Part shown: in pieces, positions 51,735 to 59,468 of the stretch | Layout of the letters: the number at the start of each line of letters is the position of its first letter | How positions within the stretch are numbered: position 1 is the stretch's first letter | Source of the DNA: JBQTKD01 sp963703165 | GTDB taxonomy: Bacteria; Actinomycetota; Actinomycetes; Sporichthyales; Sporichthyaceae | Reading direction: 5' to 3' | Length of the DNA: 64,000 nt | Assembly: GCA_963703165.1 (NCBI GenBank) | Contig: OY969798.1 | Span: 1,798,001-1,862,000 of the forward strand | Position numbers and translations under genes: made by a program | Notes under the pieces: model-generated | Databases searched by the model: none | Seen by the model: only the letters and a program-made list of their open reading frames with translations | Told to the model about the DNA's origin: nothing

Positions 51735-52649
51735 CTACGGAAAGGGCCCGGCGTGGCCGAGGAGGGCCACGGCCCGAAGGCCCAGGCTCTCCACCCACAG
51801 GCCGGCGTCGGCCATCGTCGGCAGTGAGATGCCGGTGGAGACGCCCATGCGCTCGAGCAGATAGGCGAGGTCCTCGGTGGCGATGTTGCCCGTCGCGTTG
51901 GGTGCGAACGGGCAACCGCCGAGACCGCCGACGCTGGCATCCAGGGCCGCGGCGCCGGCGAAGACTGCCGCGGCGGCGTTGGCGTAGCCGGTGTTCCGGG
52001 TGTTGTGGAAATGGCAGCGCTGCGGGATGCCGGGCGCGACCTCCGCGACCCCGTGGACGAGTTCGGTCACCTGGGTGGGCACACCGCACCCGATGGTGTC
52101 CCCGAGACCGATCTCCGCCGGGCCGGCATCGGCGAGGCGCCGGGCCAACTCGATGACCCGAGCGGCCGGGACCTCGCCCTCGAACGGGCAGCCGAACGCC
52201 GCGGCGATGCTGACGCTGACCGGCAGCCCCGCCGCGTGGGCCAGCCGCGCGATCTCGGTCCAGGCCGCGAAGCCCTCCTCGATGTCCTGGCCCTGGTTGC
52301 GCCGGCCGAAGGTGTCGCTGGCCCAGACGGCCACGTGGATCTCGTCGACCCCGGCCTCGAGGGCACGTTCGACCCCGCGCCGGTTGAGCACGAGCCCGAT
52401 GTAGGAGACGTCGGGGCGGCGGGGCACGGCAGCCATGACCGCCTCGGCGTCGGCCATCTGCGGCACGCGATCCGGATGCACGAACGAGGTGGCCTCGACA
52501 CGACGCGCACCAGCCGCGATCGCGCGTTCGATCAGGTCGACCTTGGTCGCGGTGGACACCAGGACGGACTCGTTCTGCAGCCCGTCACGCGGGCCGACCT
52601 CGACGACCTGCACGGACCGCGGGAGGGGCGAGGAAGGTTCCACGGGCAC
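51735..52649 (-). CDS. Hydroxymethylglutaryl-CoA lyase
   Basis: The 304-residue TIM-barrel enzyme cleaves HMG-CoA to acetyl-CoA and acetoacetate, the last step of leucine breakdown. Visible are V-G-P-R-D-G-L-Q-N-E (~18-27), S-F-V-H-P-D-R-V-P-Q (~55-64), L-G-D-T-I-G (~201-206), the metal His pair in C-H-F-H-N-T-R (~236-242) and the catalytic Cys in G-G-C-P-F-A-P-N-A-T-G-N (~271). All are intact. The thioesterase lies immediately downstream. The fumarylacetoacetase at 57569 makes acetoacetate too, but from tyrosine. Confidence 0.92.
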   Translation of the reverse strand: MPVEPSSPLPRSVQVVEVGPRDGLQNESVLVSTATKVDLIERAIAAGARRVEATSFVHPDRVPQMADAEAVMAAVPRRPDVSYIGLVLNRRGVERALEAGVDEIHVAVWASDTFGRRNQGQDIEEGFAAWTEIARLAHAAGLPVSVSIAAAFGCPFEGEVPAARVIELARRLADAGPAEIGLGDTIGCGVPTQVTELVHGVAEVAPGIPQRCHFHNTRNTGYANAAAAVFAGAAALDASVGGLGGCPFAPNATGNIATEDLAYLLERMGVSTGISLPTMADAGLWVESLGLRAVALLGHAGPFP

Positions 52650-52673
52650 AGTTCTACAGCCCGCAAAGAATCA

Positions 52674-52702
52674 GCCCCCGACCAGCTGTGCTGGTCAGGG
52701 GC
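52674..52702 (-). terminator. Terminator of tRNA-Tyr
   Basis: GCCCCCGACCAG and CTGGTCAGGGGC form a stem with one mismatch around a CTGTG loop. Read on the minus strand it lies 17 nt beyond the tRNA 3' end and is followed by a T-rich TTCTTT. Confidence 0.75.
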
Positions 52703-52718
52703 CGAATCGGCTTTCCCG

Positions 52719-52799
52719 TGGCAGATCCAGGATTCGAACCTGGGAAGCTTTCGCGACGGATTTACAGTCCGCTCCCATTGGCCGCTCGGGCAATCTGCC
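52719..52799 (-). tRNA. tRNA-Tyr (GTA)
   Basis: The 81-nt gene has a 7-bp acceptor stem (GGCAGAT/ATCTGCC) with discriminator A. The anticodon GTA (plus-strand TAC at 52763-52765) lies in GGACTGTAAATCC, and the T-arm has GGTTCGAATCC. A long variable arm (type II tRNA) is present. The 3' CCA is not encoded. A hairpin terminator follows. Confidence 0.97.
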
Positions 52800-53165
52800 A
52801 GGGCGTGGGGGGATCGCCCCCACGGCGGAGCGAGGATATCGCAGCGGCCCACCCGTCCCGAAATCGGTTTGACCCAGCCGCCCGACGGCTACCGCCCCGG
52901 GGGCCGCATCGGCCGCCAGTCGGGGCCCGGTGGGCCGCCCAATGGGCGGCGATGCGCTCGGCGCAGCGGTCGGCGCGTTCACGCCCGAATCCGGCGACGA
53001 CCCCCCAACCCCCACAGCGGCACCTTGCGCCCGTCATCGACCCAGAGGGTCGGGTAGCAGAAGCCCCAGAAGAACGGACCAAGACGCACGTGATCAGTCT
53101 CTCGCTGCCCCTGGGATGATGGGCGCGCACCGCCGTCCCGAACCGCATTGAAGGAGCGCAGCACC
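52800..53165. other. 366-bp intergenic region between tRNA-Tyr and yajQ
   Basis: No convincing gene is present. It must hold the leftward tRNA promoter and the rightward yajQ promoter. A 7-bp hairpin GCCGCCC-AAT-GGGCGGC lies at 52934-52950, and AAGGAG for yajQ lies at 53151-53156. Confidence 0.5.
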
Positions 53166-53654
53166 GTGGCCGATTCGTCGTTCGACGTCGTGAGCAAGGT
53201 CGACCGGCAGGAGGTCGACAACGCGATGAACCAGACCGAGCGCGAGCTCTCGCAGCGTTTCGACTTCAAGGGCACCGGGGCCACCATCGCCTGGTCCGGC
53301 GACAAGATCGAGATGAAGGCCGACGGTGAGGACCGTGTGAAGGCGATCCTCGACGTCTTCAAGGAGAAGCTGATCAAGCGCCAGGTGTCGCTGAAGGCCT
53401 TGGACGCCGGCGAGCCGCAGCTGTCCGGCAAGGAGTACAAGATCTTCTCCACGATCAAGGAGGGGATCTCGCAGGAGAACGCGAAGAAGGTCGCCAAGCT
53501 GATCCGCGACGAGGGCCCCAAGGGTGTGCAGGCGCAGATCCAGGGCGAGCAGCTGCGGGTGACGTCGAAGAAGCGCGACGACCTGCAGGAGATCATCGCC
53601 CTGCTCAAGGGCGCCGACTTCGACTTCCCCCTGCAGTTCGACAACTACCGCTGA
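53166..53654 (+). CDS. yajQ: YajQ-family nucleotide-binding protein
   Basis: The 162-residue protein matches YajQ over its full length: S-S-F-D-V-V-S-K-V-D-R-Q-E-V (~4-17), R-F-D-F-K-G-T (~32-38), E-Y-K-I-F-S-T-I-K-E-G-I-S-Q (~93-106), I-R-D-E-G-P-K-G-V-Q-A-Q-I-Q-G (~115-129), R-V-T-S-K-K-R-D-D-L-Q and a final F-P-L-Q-F-x-N-Y-R. Members bind c-di-GMP or nucleic acid in some bacteria, with varied regulatory roles. GTG 53166 has AAGGAG 9 nt upstream. Two bases (53655) separate it from the next frame. Confidence 0.95.
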   Translation: MADSSFDVVSKVDRQEVDNAMNQTERELSQRFDFKGTGATIAWSGDKIEMKADGEDRVKAILDVFKEKLIKRQVSLKALDAGEPQLSGKEYKIFSTIKEGISQENAKKVAKLIRDEGPKGVQAQIQGEQLRVTSKKRDDLQEIIALLKGADFDFPLQFDNYR

Positions 53655-53655
53655 G

Positions 53656-53901
53656 GTGAGCCCCGAGCGGCGGGCGGTCGACTTCTTCGCCGCCTGGGCC
53701 GGGTCCTTCGACGGGATGTGCGACGCGTTCCGGGCCGAGTTCGACCCGCGCTGCGAATGGGATCGGCGTCCGATGTCGCGAACCGGGCCGGTTGGTCGAG
53801 CGTGCGGCACGTCCTTCGCCGGCGCTGATCAGGACGCGGGCAGGCTCACTCGTCGAACGGCGCGATACGAACGAGCAGCGGGAAGGTCGCGTACACGCTG
53901 A
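53656..53901 (+). pseudogene. Truncated SnoaL-like fragment
   Basis: An 81-codon frame starts with GTG right after yajQ. Its first ~44 residues (V-D-F-F-A-A-W-A-G-S-F-D-G-M; C-E-W-D-R-R-P) look like the start of an NTF2/SnoaL or limonene-epoxide-hydrolase-like domain. After that it turns into basic, low-similarity sequence that overlaps the convergent HD gene. It is probably a broken gene; expression is doubtful. Confidence 0.45.
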
Positions 53902-54601
53902 GCCAGCGGGAGCGGCCGTTCGGGTTCGCGCGCGACTCGGCCTTCCACGCGGCGCGCAGGTGGCGCTTGAACTCCAGCCGCGGATGACGTTCCAGCACTG
54001 TCTGCACCCAGGCCGGGTCGAGTTCGTCGATGCGTGAGCCGGAGACATCCATGAAGGCCCCGGCGGACACGAAACCGCCAGGACTCGCGAGATCCTCCAG
54101 AGCCCCGACGGTGATGTGACCGGAGATCTCCGCGCCGATGCGCGCGGCGCGGACCGGGTCGACGTCACGGTCCAGGGCGAAACGCTCGGCCCGTTCCCCA
54201 CCCACGACCGCGAAGCACCGGCCGGGAGTCGGGTGCTCGAGCTGCAGGTCGTGCAGCAGGGCGGAGACGTAGGACAGCTCGACGTCGACCCTCGCGTTGT
54301 CGATGGCGGCCAGCGACATCCCGAACAGGAAGGTCCGGTAGGAGTGCTCGCGCATGTGCGGGCTCAGGCATTCCTGCGCCTCGGCCTCGGCGTCCTTGGC
54401 CAGGCGGGAGTCCGGGATGACGAGCGTGTCCAGGTCGACCCCACCACTGCCCCGCCGGCGGGTGGCCAGGCGCAGGCGCATCCCCGGGTAGCGGGCGACG
54501 ACCGGCAGCAGCGGACGCAGCAACGCGCGGCTCTGACTCCTCGTCAGTTTCCCGCCCGTGCGAACGGCCCATTCGTAATCGATTCCCGCGGGAGCAGCCA
54601 T
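53846..54601 (-). CDS. HD-domain protein
   Basis: The 251-residue protein has H-M-R-E-H-S-Y-R-T (~93-101) with the first metal His, A-L-L-H-D-L-Q-L-E-H (~126-135; HD pair), R-A-A-R-I-G-A-E-I-S-G-H (~164-175) and a D-V-S-G-S-R-I-D-E-L. The HD metal set is complete. It is a third HD protein of the window but more distant from the two similar ones at 21241 and 58761. It is divergent from the PNPOx-fold gene. Substrate unknown. Confidence 0.8.
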   Translation of the reverse strand: MAAPAGIDYEWAVRTGGKLTRSQSRALLRPLLPVVARYPGMRLRLATRRRGSGGVDLDTLVIPDSRLAKDAEAEAQECLSPHMREHSYRTFLFGMSLAAIDNARVDVELSYVSALLHDLQLEHPTPGRCFAVVGGERAERFALDRDVDPVRAARIGAEISGHITVGALEDLASPGGFVSAGAFMDVSGSRIDELDPAWVQTVLERHPRLEFKRHLRAAWKAESRANPNGRSRWLSVYATFPLLVRIAPFDE

Positions 54602-54691
54602 GCGGCCCACCTTAGGAAGCGGGACGGGGCGTCTGCCAGTGGCAGGATGGACGCATACCGCTGATTTCTGGCCACATTCGAGGGAGCACAC

Positions 54692-55168
54692 GTGTCCGGG
54701 CGCGACCAGATCCGCATGTCCCAGCAGGAGATCGCGAGCTACCTCGAGGAGCAGCGCGTCATCCAGGTCGCGACGATCGGCCCCAACGGCCGCCCGCACC
54801 TCGCGCCGCTGTGGTTCGTCAGCCGCGACCCCGGCCCGGACGGCACCCCGACATTGGCCACCTGGACCTACACGAAGTCGCAGAAGGCAATGAACCTGCG
54901 GCGTCTCCCGGAGGCCACCGTCCTGCTCGAGTCCGGCACCACCTACTTGGCCCTGCGCGGGGTCTCCATGGAGTGCGACGTCGAGATCCTCGAGGACTAC
55001 GACGCCACCCTGGCCATCGGCCTGGCCCTCAACGACCGGTACGGCACCGACGGCTACGGCGACCGCGCGGCCACCATCGCCGCCTTCGAGCAGCAGGCCC
55101 GCAAACGGATCGGCCTGGTCCTCACCGCGACGAAGGTCGCGACGTGGGACTTCTCGAAGATGGGCTGA
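54692..55168 (+). CDS. PNPOx-like flavin/F420-binding protein
   Basis: The 158-residue protein has the split-barrel fold: V-I-Q-V-A-T-I-G-P-N-G-R-P-H-L-A-P-L-W-F (~23-42), T-K-S-Q-K-A-M-N-L (~62-70) and a V-S-M-E-C-D-V-E-I strand (~91-99). It matches the actinobacterial pyridoxamine-oxidase-like group, many of which bind F420, FMN or heme. The GTG at 54692 is preceded by GGGAG. It is followed 10 bp later by the nucleotidyltransferase-like pair. Substrate unknown. Confidence 0.82.
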   Translation: MSGRDQIRMSQQEIASYLEEQRVIQVATIGPNGRPHLAPLWFVSRDPGPDGTPTLATWTYTKSQKAMNLRRLPEATVLLESGTTYLALRGVSMECDVEILEDYDATLAIGLALNDRYGTDGYGDRAATIAAFEQQARKRIGLVLTATKVATWDFSKMG

Positions 55169-55178
55169 GGGGAACCAG

Positions 55179-56132
55179 GTGGTGACCGTGTCCGAGCGCC
55201 CCACTCCCCCGCCCGTGCTGCCCGCCGGGACGCAGGTGGTGCTGCGCGAGGCACTGACCGACCTGACCGGCGTCCTCGCCCAACGCGGGGCCACCGGGCG
55301 GGTCATCGGGATCGCGACCGAGGACGGCCCCGTCTATCTGGTGCGTCTCGGGGACGGGCGGGAACTGCACGCGCTGCGCGGCGCCCTGACGTTGCGCCGC
55401 GCCCATCAGAGCAACATCGCAATCACCGCGGAACTGGCGGAGTTCGACGGTGCGGCCCTGGTGCGGCAGCGCACGATCCTGGCCACGGTCGTCGGTTCGC
55501 GGGCGTTCGGGCTCGCGGGCGACGACTCCGACGTCGACACCCGCGGGGTGTACCTCGCGCCGACCTCGGCGTTCTGGTCGTTCGCGAAGCCACCCATGCA
55601 TGTCGACGGCCCTGAGCCGGAGTGGTTCTCCTGGGAGGTCGAGCGCTTCTGCGAGTTGGCGCTCAAGGCCAACCCGAACCTGCTGGAGGTCCTGCACTCC
55701 CCGCTGGTGGTGAGCTGCACCCCGGTGGGTGAGGAACTTCGCGCGTTGGCGCCGGCCTTCCTTTCCCAACTCGCGTATCAAACCTACTCGGGCTATGTGC
55801 TCTCCCAGTTCAAGAAGATCGAGGCGGATCTTCGGGGGAACGGATCGCCCCGGTGGAAGCACGTCATGCATCTGCTGCGGCTGCTGCTGTCCGCGCGCGA
55901 TCTCATCGCCGAAGGTGAATTCCGGATCGACGTCGGACCGCACCGCGAGCGCCTGCTCGCCGTGCGGCACGGTGAACTGACGTGGGATCAGGTGGAGGCC
56001 TGGCGATTGGCGCTGCATCGCGAGGTGGACGACGCTCTTCCTCGGTCCCCGTTGCCTGCGGCCCCCGCGACCGTGCAGGTCGACGCCTGGTTGCGGTCGG
56101 TCCGGGCTCGCGATCTCACGGCTGCCCCGTGA
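55179..56132 (+). CDS. Nucleotidyltransferase-fold (YcgL-like) protein, first of two
   Basis: The 317-residue protein has an N-terminal ~75-residue beta-rich segment (A-T-G-R-V-I-G-I; V-Y-L-V-R-L-G-D-G-R-E-L). The nucleotidyltransferase core follows with V-G-S-R-A-F-G-L-A-G (~105-114) and D-D-S-D-V-D-T-R-G-V-Y (~115-125), in which the paired Asp residues bind metal. Later W-F-S-W-E-V-E-R-F-C and N-P-N-L-L-E-V-L-H-S-P match the predicted nucleotidyltransferase group. Target unknown. It is coupled to the next gene by GTGA. Several GTGs near 55179 make the start uncertain. Confidence 0.8.
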   Translation: MVTVSERPTPPPVLPAGTQVVLREALTDLTGVLAQRGATGRVIGIATEDGPVYLVRLGDGRELHALRGALTLRRAHQSNIAITAELAEFDGAALVRQRTILATVVGSRAFGLAGDDSDVDTRGVYLAPTSAFWSFAKPPMHVDGPEPEWFSWEVERFCELALKANPNLLEVLHSPLVVSCTPVGEELRALAPAFLSQLAYQTYSGYVLSQFKKIEADLRGNGSPRWKHVMHLLRLLLSARDLIAEGEFRIDVGPHRERLLAVRHGELTWDQVEAWRLALHREVDDALPRSPLPAAPATVQVDAWLRSVRARDLTAAP

Positions 56133-56908
56133 CTCGCGACATGCGCGACCTCGACGCTGCGCAGTTGTCCCGGATCGCCGGCGAGCACCGGTACCCGTTG
56201 GCCTTTGCCACCGTGTCGGGCGCCCACCTCTACGGGTTCGCCTCCGTCGACTCCGACGTCGATCTGCGGGGAGCCCACGTCCTGCCGTTGCCGGAGCTCG
56301 TCGGCCTGCGCACCGGGCCGGAGACCGTCACCAGTTCCTGGGTGGAATCTGACGGCGCCGAGGTGGACCTCGTCACCCACGATCTCGGGAAGTTCTTGCG
56401 GCTACTGCTGCGCCCGAACGGCTACGTGCTCGAGCAACTTCTGTCCCCGCACGTGGTGATCACCGGCCCCGTGCACGCCGAGCTCGTCGCGCAGGTCCCG
56501 GCACTGGTGACCAGCAGACACTCGCGCCACTACGAGGGCTTCGCCCACAATCAGTGGCAGCTGCATGAACGCGGCGGCGAACTCAAGCCTCTGCTGTACA
56601 CCTTCCGCGTGCTGCTCACCGGCATTCACCTCATGCGGTCCGGACAGACCGTCGCGCACCTGCCGAGCCTGATCGACCTTCTCCCGGAGACCCCTGGTTA
56701 TCTCGCGGAGCTGATCGAGGCCAAGGCGGCGGCGGAGCACGGCGACTTCCGCCCGGCCGACCATGGGCTGGACCCGGACGCGGTCGCCGCGGACGTCGCC
56801 GCCCTGCACGAATGCCTCGCCACCGCGGCGGCGGGGAGCTCACTGCCGGCCGAACCCAGCGCCGAACCGGCCCTCGACGACCTCCTGCGCCGCGCCCGCC
56901 TGGCCTGA
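56129..56908 (+). CDS. Nucleotidyltransferase-fold protein, second of two
   Basis: The 259-residue protein shares its core with the gene before it: V-S-G-A-H-L-Y-G-F-A-S-V-D-S-D-V-D-L-R-G (~26-45; GSR is changed to GAH). E-V-D-L-V-T-H-D-L-G-K-F (~73-84) and a Y-V-L-E-Q-L-L-S-P segment (~93-101) follow. GTG at 56129 overlaps the first gene's stop, so both are made together. Lack of the Arg in the G-S-R motif may change nucleotide handling. No RNA or toxin context is seen. Confidence 0.8.
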   Translation: MTRDMRDLDAAQLSRIAGEHRYPLAFATVSGAHLYGFASVDSDVDLRGAHVLPLPELVGLRTGPETVTSSWVESDGAEVDLVTHDLGKFLRLLLRPNGYVLEQLLSPHVVITGPVHAELVAQVPALVTSRHSRHYEGFAHNQWQLHERGGELKPLLYTFRVLLTGIHLMRSGQTVAHLPSLIDLLPETPGYLAELIEAKAAAEHGDFRPADHGLDPDAVAADVAALHECLATAAAGSSLPAEPSAEPALDDLLRRARLA

Positions 56909-57033
56909 CTCCAGACAGGGGAAGAACCCGAATCCCGCCAACCCGGGACATCCCACCCGTGCCGGCAGGAAACGAGCCTCTTCGTTCATCCGATTCCCGG
57001 ACACGGGTGGGTTCGGCGTGCGTCCATAGGGTC

Positions 57034-57549
57034 GTGACGGATGGGCTGCGGCGTCGGCCGCCCGCGTGGGCGATCTCCTTGGGTTTGATCGCGGTCGTGA
57101 TGGTTCCGGTTCTCGCCTTCGCGGGGATGGCCAGCGGCGACTCCGCCGAGGACAGCGCCGCCTGCAAGAGTGCCGCAGCGGACGAGCAGGCTCTTCTCAC
57201 CAAGCACCTGCTGGAGGTCCTGCCCGCAGGCAGCGTGCGCGACGTGTCCAAGGACAGCGACTACGACGAGGCCTGCGAGTACGGCGGCACCGAGGTCTCG
57301 GCGCGATGGGACCAGGCCAGCGGCAAGGCGATGGTCACCGCCCTCGAAGCCGCGGGTTGGCAGCGCAAGGCGGGCGACGAACCGGACTGGTACGCCACCG
57401 ACGCCCGCCCGACCGGTGCCGGCGAGCACACCAACGACAACGACAGCCCGAACCTGGTCATGATGCGCACCGTCGAGGGCAAGACCCTCGACCTCGCCGT
57501 CGACCAGGAGGGCCTGTACGGCCTGATCGCGCGCGGGCCTGTCTCCTAG
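57034..57549 (+). CDS. Membrane-anchored secreted protein of unknown function
   Basis: The 171-residue protein has a basic start and a single hydrophobic segment (~12-32) that anchors or exports it. A soluble domain follows with C-K-S-A-A-A-D-E-Q (Cys ~43), a second Cys in E-A-C-E-Y-G-G (~79), W-D-Q-A-S-G-K-A-M (~90) and W-Q-R-K-A-G-D-E-P-D-W-Y (~108-119). The two Cys could pair outside the membrane. I recognise no family. GTG 57034 is chosen to begin at the basic stretch. It precedes fahA by 19 bp. Confidence 0.6.
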   Translation: MTDGLRRRPPAWAISLGLIAVVMVPVLAFAGMASGDSAEDSAACKSAAADEQALLTKHLLEVLPAGSVRDVSKDSDYDEACEYGGTEVSARWDQASGKAMVTALEAAGWQRKAGDEPDWYATDARPTGAGEHTNDNDSPNLVMMRTVEGKTLDLAVDQEGLYGLIARGPVS

Positions 57550-57555
57550 ATCTCC

Positions 57556-57561
57556 TAGGCT
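57556..57561 (+). promoter_or_regulatory. -10 box for leaderless fahA mRNA
   Basis: TAGGCT lies exactly 7 nt before the ATG at 57569, as before the DUF3467 gene. It indicates fahA has its own promoter after the membrane-protein gene. Confidence 0.55.
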
Positions 57562-57568
57562 CAGTCCC

Positions 57569-58750
57569 ATGACGTGGGTCGAGGGTGCCGCGGGGTCCGG
57601 GTACGGCGTGGAGAACCTGCCCTACGGGGCGTTCTCCGTCGAGGGCTCTCGGCCACGCATCGGGGTCGCGATCGGCGAGCGGGTGCTCGACCTCGGACCG
57701 TTGCTGCGGGATCCGGTGTTCACCGAGCCGGTGCTGAATCCGTTCCTCGCGGCCGGTCGCGCGGCGTGGACGAGCACCCGGGCGCAGCTGGTCGAGATGC
57801 TCACCGACGAGCGCTACGCACCCACGGTCGAACCACACCTGATCCCTAGTCAGGACATTGAGCTGCACCTGCCGTTCGACGTCGCCGACTACGTCGACTT
57901 CTACTCCTGCGAACACCACGCGGCGAACGTCGGACGCATGTTCCGACCCGACGGCCCGTCGCTACCCGCCAACTGGAAGCACCTGCCGGCCGGCTACCAC
58001 GGACGGGCCGGGACCGTCGTGGTCTCCGGGACACCGATCACCCGGCCGTACGGGCAGAGGCGCGGTTCGGACGGTCCGGTTTTCGGGCCCACCACCCGGC
58101 TGGATTTCGAGGCGGAGATCGGCTGGGTCGTCGGGACCGCGACCGCCCCCGGCACGCGTCTGGCGCCGACCGAACTCGCCGATCACATCTTCGGGATCGT
58201 GCTGCTCAACGACTGGTCCGCGCGCGACATCCAGAACTGGGAGTACGTGCCGCTCGGACCGTTCCTCGGCAAGTCCTTCGCGACCTCGATCTCGCCGTGG
58301 GTCGTGCCGCTGGACGCCCTGGGCGGGGCGTGGTTGCCCACTCCCGCCCAGGATCCGGCGCCGCTGGGGTATCTCCGCGACGACGGCCGACACGGCTTGG
58401 ACCTCGACCTGGCGGTCGACCTGAACGGCACGACGATCTCCCGGCCGCCGTTCGCGCAGATGTACTGGACCGCCGCCCAGCAGCTCGCTCATCTGACGGT
58501 CAACGGGTCCCCGCTGCGCACCGGGGACCTCTTCGGCTCCGGGACGGTGTCCGGACCGGAGCGGGATCAGCGCGGTTCGCTGCTGGAGCTGAGCTGGAAC
58601 GGCACCGAGGACATCGCGCTCGACGACGGGGCGACGCGCACGTTCCTCGAGGACGGCGACACCCTCACGATCCGCGGCAGCGCGCCCGGATCGGGCGGCA
58701 CCCGGCTGGACCTCGGCGAGGTCTCCGGAACCGTCCGTCCCGCGAACTGA
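57569..58750 (+). CDS. fahA: Fumarylacetoacetase
   Basis: The 393-residue enzyme hydrolyses fumarylacetoacetate to fumarate and acetoacetate, the last step of tyrosine and phenylalanine breakdown. Metal and substrate motifs are present: Y-V-D-F-Y-S-C-E-H-H-A (~109-119; metal Asp and catalytic His), D-F-E-A-E-I-G-W-V (~176-184), L-L-N-D-W-S-A-R-D-I-Q (~211-221) and P-L-G-P-F-L-G-K-S-F (~228-237). T-V-S-G-P-E-R-D-Q lies near the end. The start follows a TAGGCT box by 7 nt. It is convergent with the HD gene. Confidence 0.94.
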   Translation: MTWVEGAAGSGYGVENLPYGAFSVEGSRPRIGVAIGERVLDLGPLLRDPVFTEPVLNPFLAAGRAAWTSTRAQLVEMLTDERYAPTVEPHLIPSQDIELHLPFDVADYVDFYSCEHHAANVGRMFRPDGPSLPANWKHLPAGYHGRAGTVVVSGTPITRPYGQRRGSDGPVFGPTTRLDFEAEIGWVVGTATAPGTRLAPTELADHIFGIVLLNDWSARDIQNWEYVPLGPFLGKSFATSISPWVVPLDALGGAWLPTPAQDPAPLGYLRDDGRHGLDLDLAVDLNGTTISRPPFAQMYWTAAQQLAHLTVNGSPLRTGDLFGSGTVSGPERDQRGSLLELSWNGTEDIALDDGATRTFLEDGDTLTIRGSAPGSGGTRLDLGEVSGTVRPAN

Positions 58751-58760
58751 GGTAGCGTCA

Positions 58761-59348
58761 CTACCAGCGCATCATGGGCAACGGGCGGCTCAGGTGCGTC
58801 GATGCGTACTTGGCGATGTTCGGAATCGCGACGGCCTTGTAGGCCTCGTTCATGGGGAACCGGGCTCGGACCTCGACGACCAGCGGACGCGGGATGCCGA
58901 AGCGCAGTTTCGTGAAGGTGACGTCGATCCAGTCGGCCTTGCGGCAGGCCTCTACCAGCGGTGCGTAGGGGCCGACGTAGGACCGCACCTTGTGGTGGTT
59001 GTTGATCATCAGGTGCATCTCGTCGGTCCAGTCCACGCGGTCGATCTCCTTGAGGTGATCGGTGGCGAGCTCGCAGGCCGTGCCGAGATAGTCCAGGTCC
59101 CCGGTGACGAAGAACGGCAGGTCGTGCAGCACCGTCATGATCGCGAGCTTCTCCTCGCGGTGGGGCGTCGGCGCCGTCACGAACCGCGCCCAGTTCACCA
59201 TCCGGTAGCAGTGCGCGCGGTAGCCCCAGTACCCGATGCCCAGCGCCTCACGGTGCGGGTCGAGCAACTCGTCGAGCACCGGCAGATCGGTCAGGACACC
59301 GTCACGGGTCTCGGTGAACGTGGTCGTCGCAAGCCGTTTGGCGGTCAA
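58761..59348 (-). CDS. HD-domain protein (paralog of the 21241 gene)
   Basis: The 195-residue protein has Y-R-A-H-C-Y-R-M (~43-50), V-L-H-D-L-P-F-F (~73-80; HD), I-N-N-H-H-K-V-R (~115-122) and E-A-C-R-K-A-D-W-I-D-V (~132-142). It ends R-P-L-P-M-M-R-W, nearly the same as the end of the HD protein at 21241. The TTG start at 59348 is chosen because GGAGG lies 5-6 nt upstream and no ATG in frame fits. Divergent from a PadR regulator with shared repeats between them. Some relatives act on cyanamide or other small nitrogen compounds; substrate unknown here. Confidence 0.8.
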   Translation of the reverse strand: MTAKRLATTTFTETRDGVLTDLPVLDELLDPHREALGIGYWGYRAHCYRMVNWARFVTAPTPHREEKLAIMTVLHDLPFFVTGDLDYLGTACELATDHLKEIDRVDWTDEMHLMINNHHKVRSYVGPYAPLVEACRKADWIDVTFTKLRFGIPRPLVVEVRARFPMNEAYKAVAIPNIAKYASTHLSRPLPMMRW

Positions 59349-59371
59349 GCCATCCTCCGCAGCTTTGCTGT

Positions 59372-59448
59372 CATTGACACCAGTCTTGGCGGTCGATTCG
59401 CCCCTGTCAATGGAACTCGGTTCTTCAACTACTCGCATTGACACCAGT
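59372..59448. promoter_or_regulatory. PadR operator: two exact 13-mers and one inverted copy
   Basis: CATTGACACCAGT occurs at 59372-59384 and again at 59436-59448, and its inverted core CTGTCAATG lies between at 59404-59412. TGTCAA at 59405-59410 is TTGACA on the minus strand, a perfect -35 for the HD gene (AAGACT at 59387-59382 as -10, 17 nt away). Regulator binding here would affect both divergent genes. Confidence 0.7.
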
Positions 59449-59468
59449 TGCCCATTAGCCTCGACGCC

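Noticed and set aside
53094..53810. Leftward open frames opposite yajQ
   Set aside because: yajQ on the plus strand is conserved over its full length with a good ribosome site; the opposite frames show no similarity.
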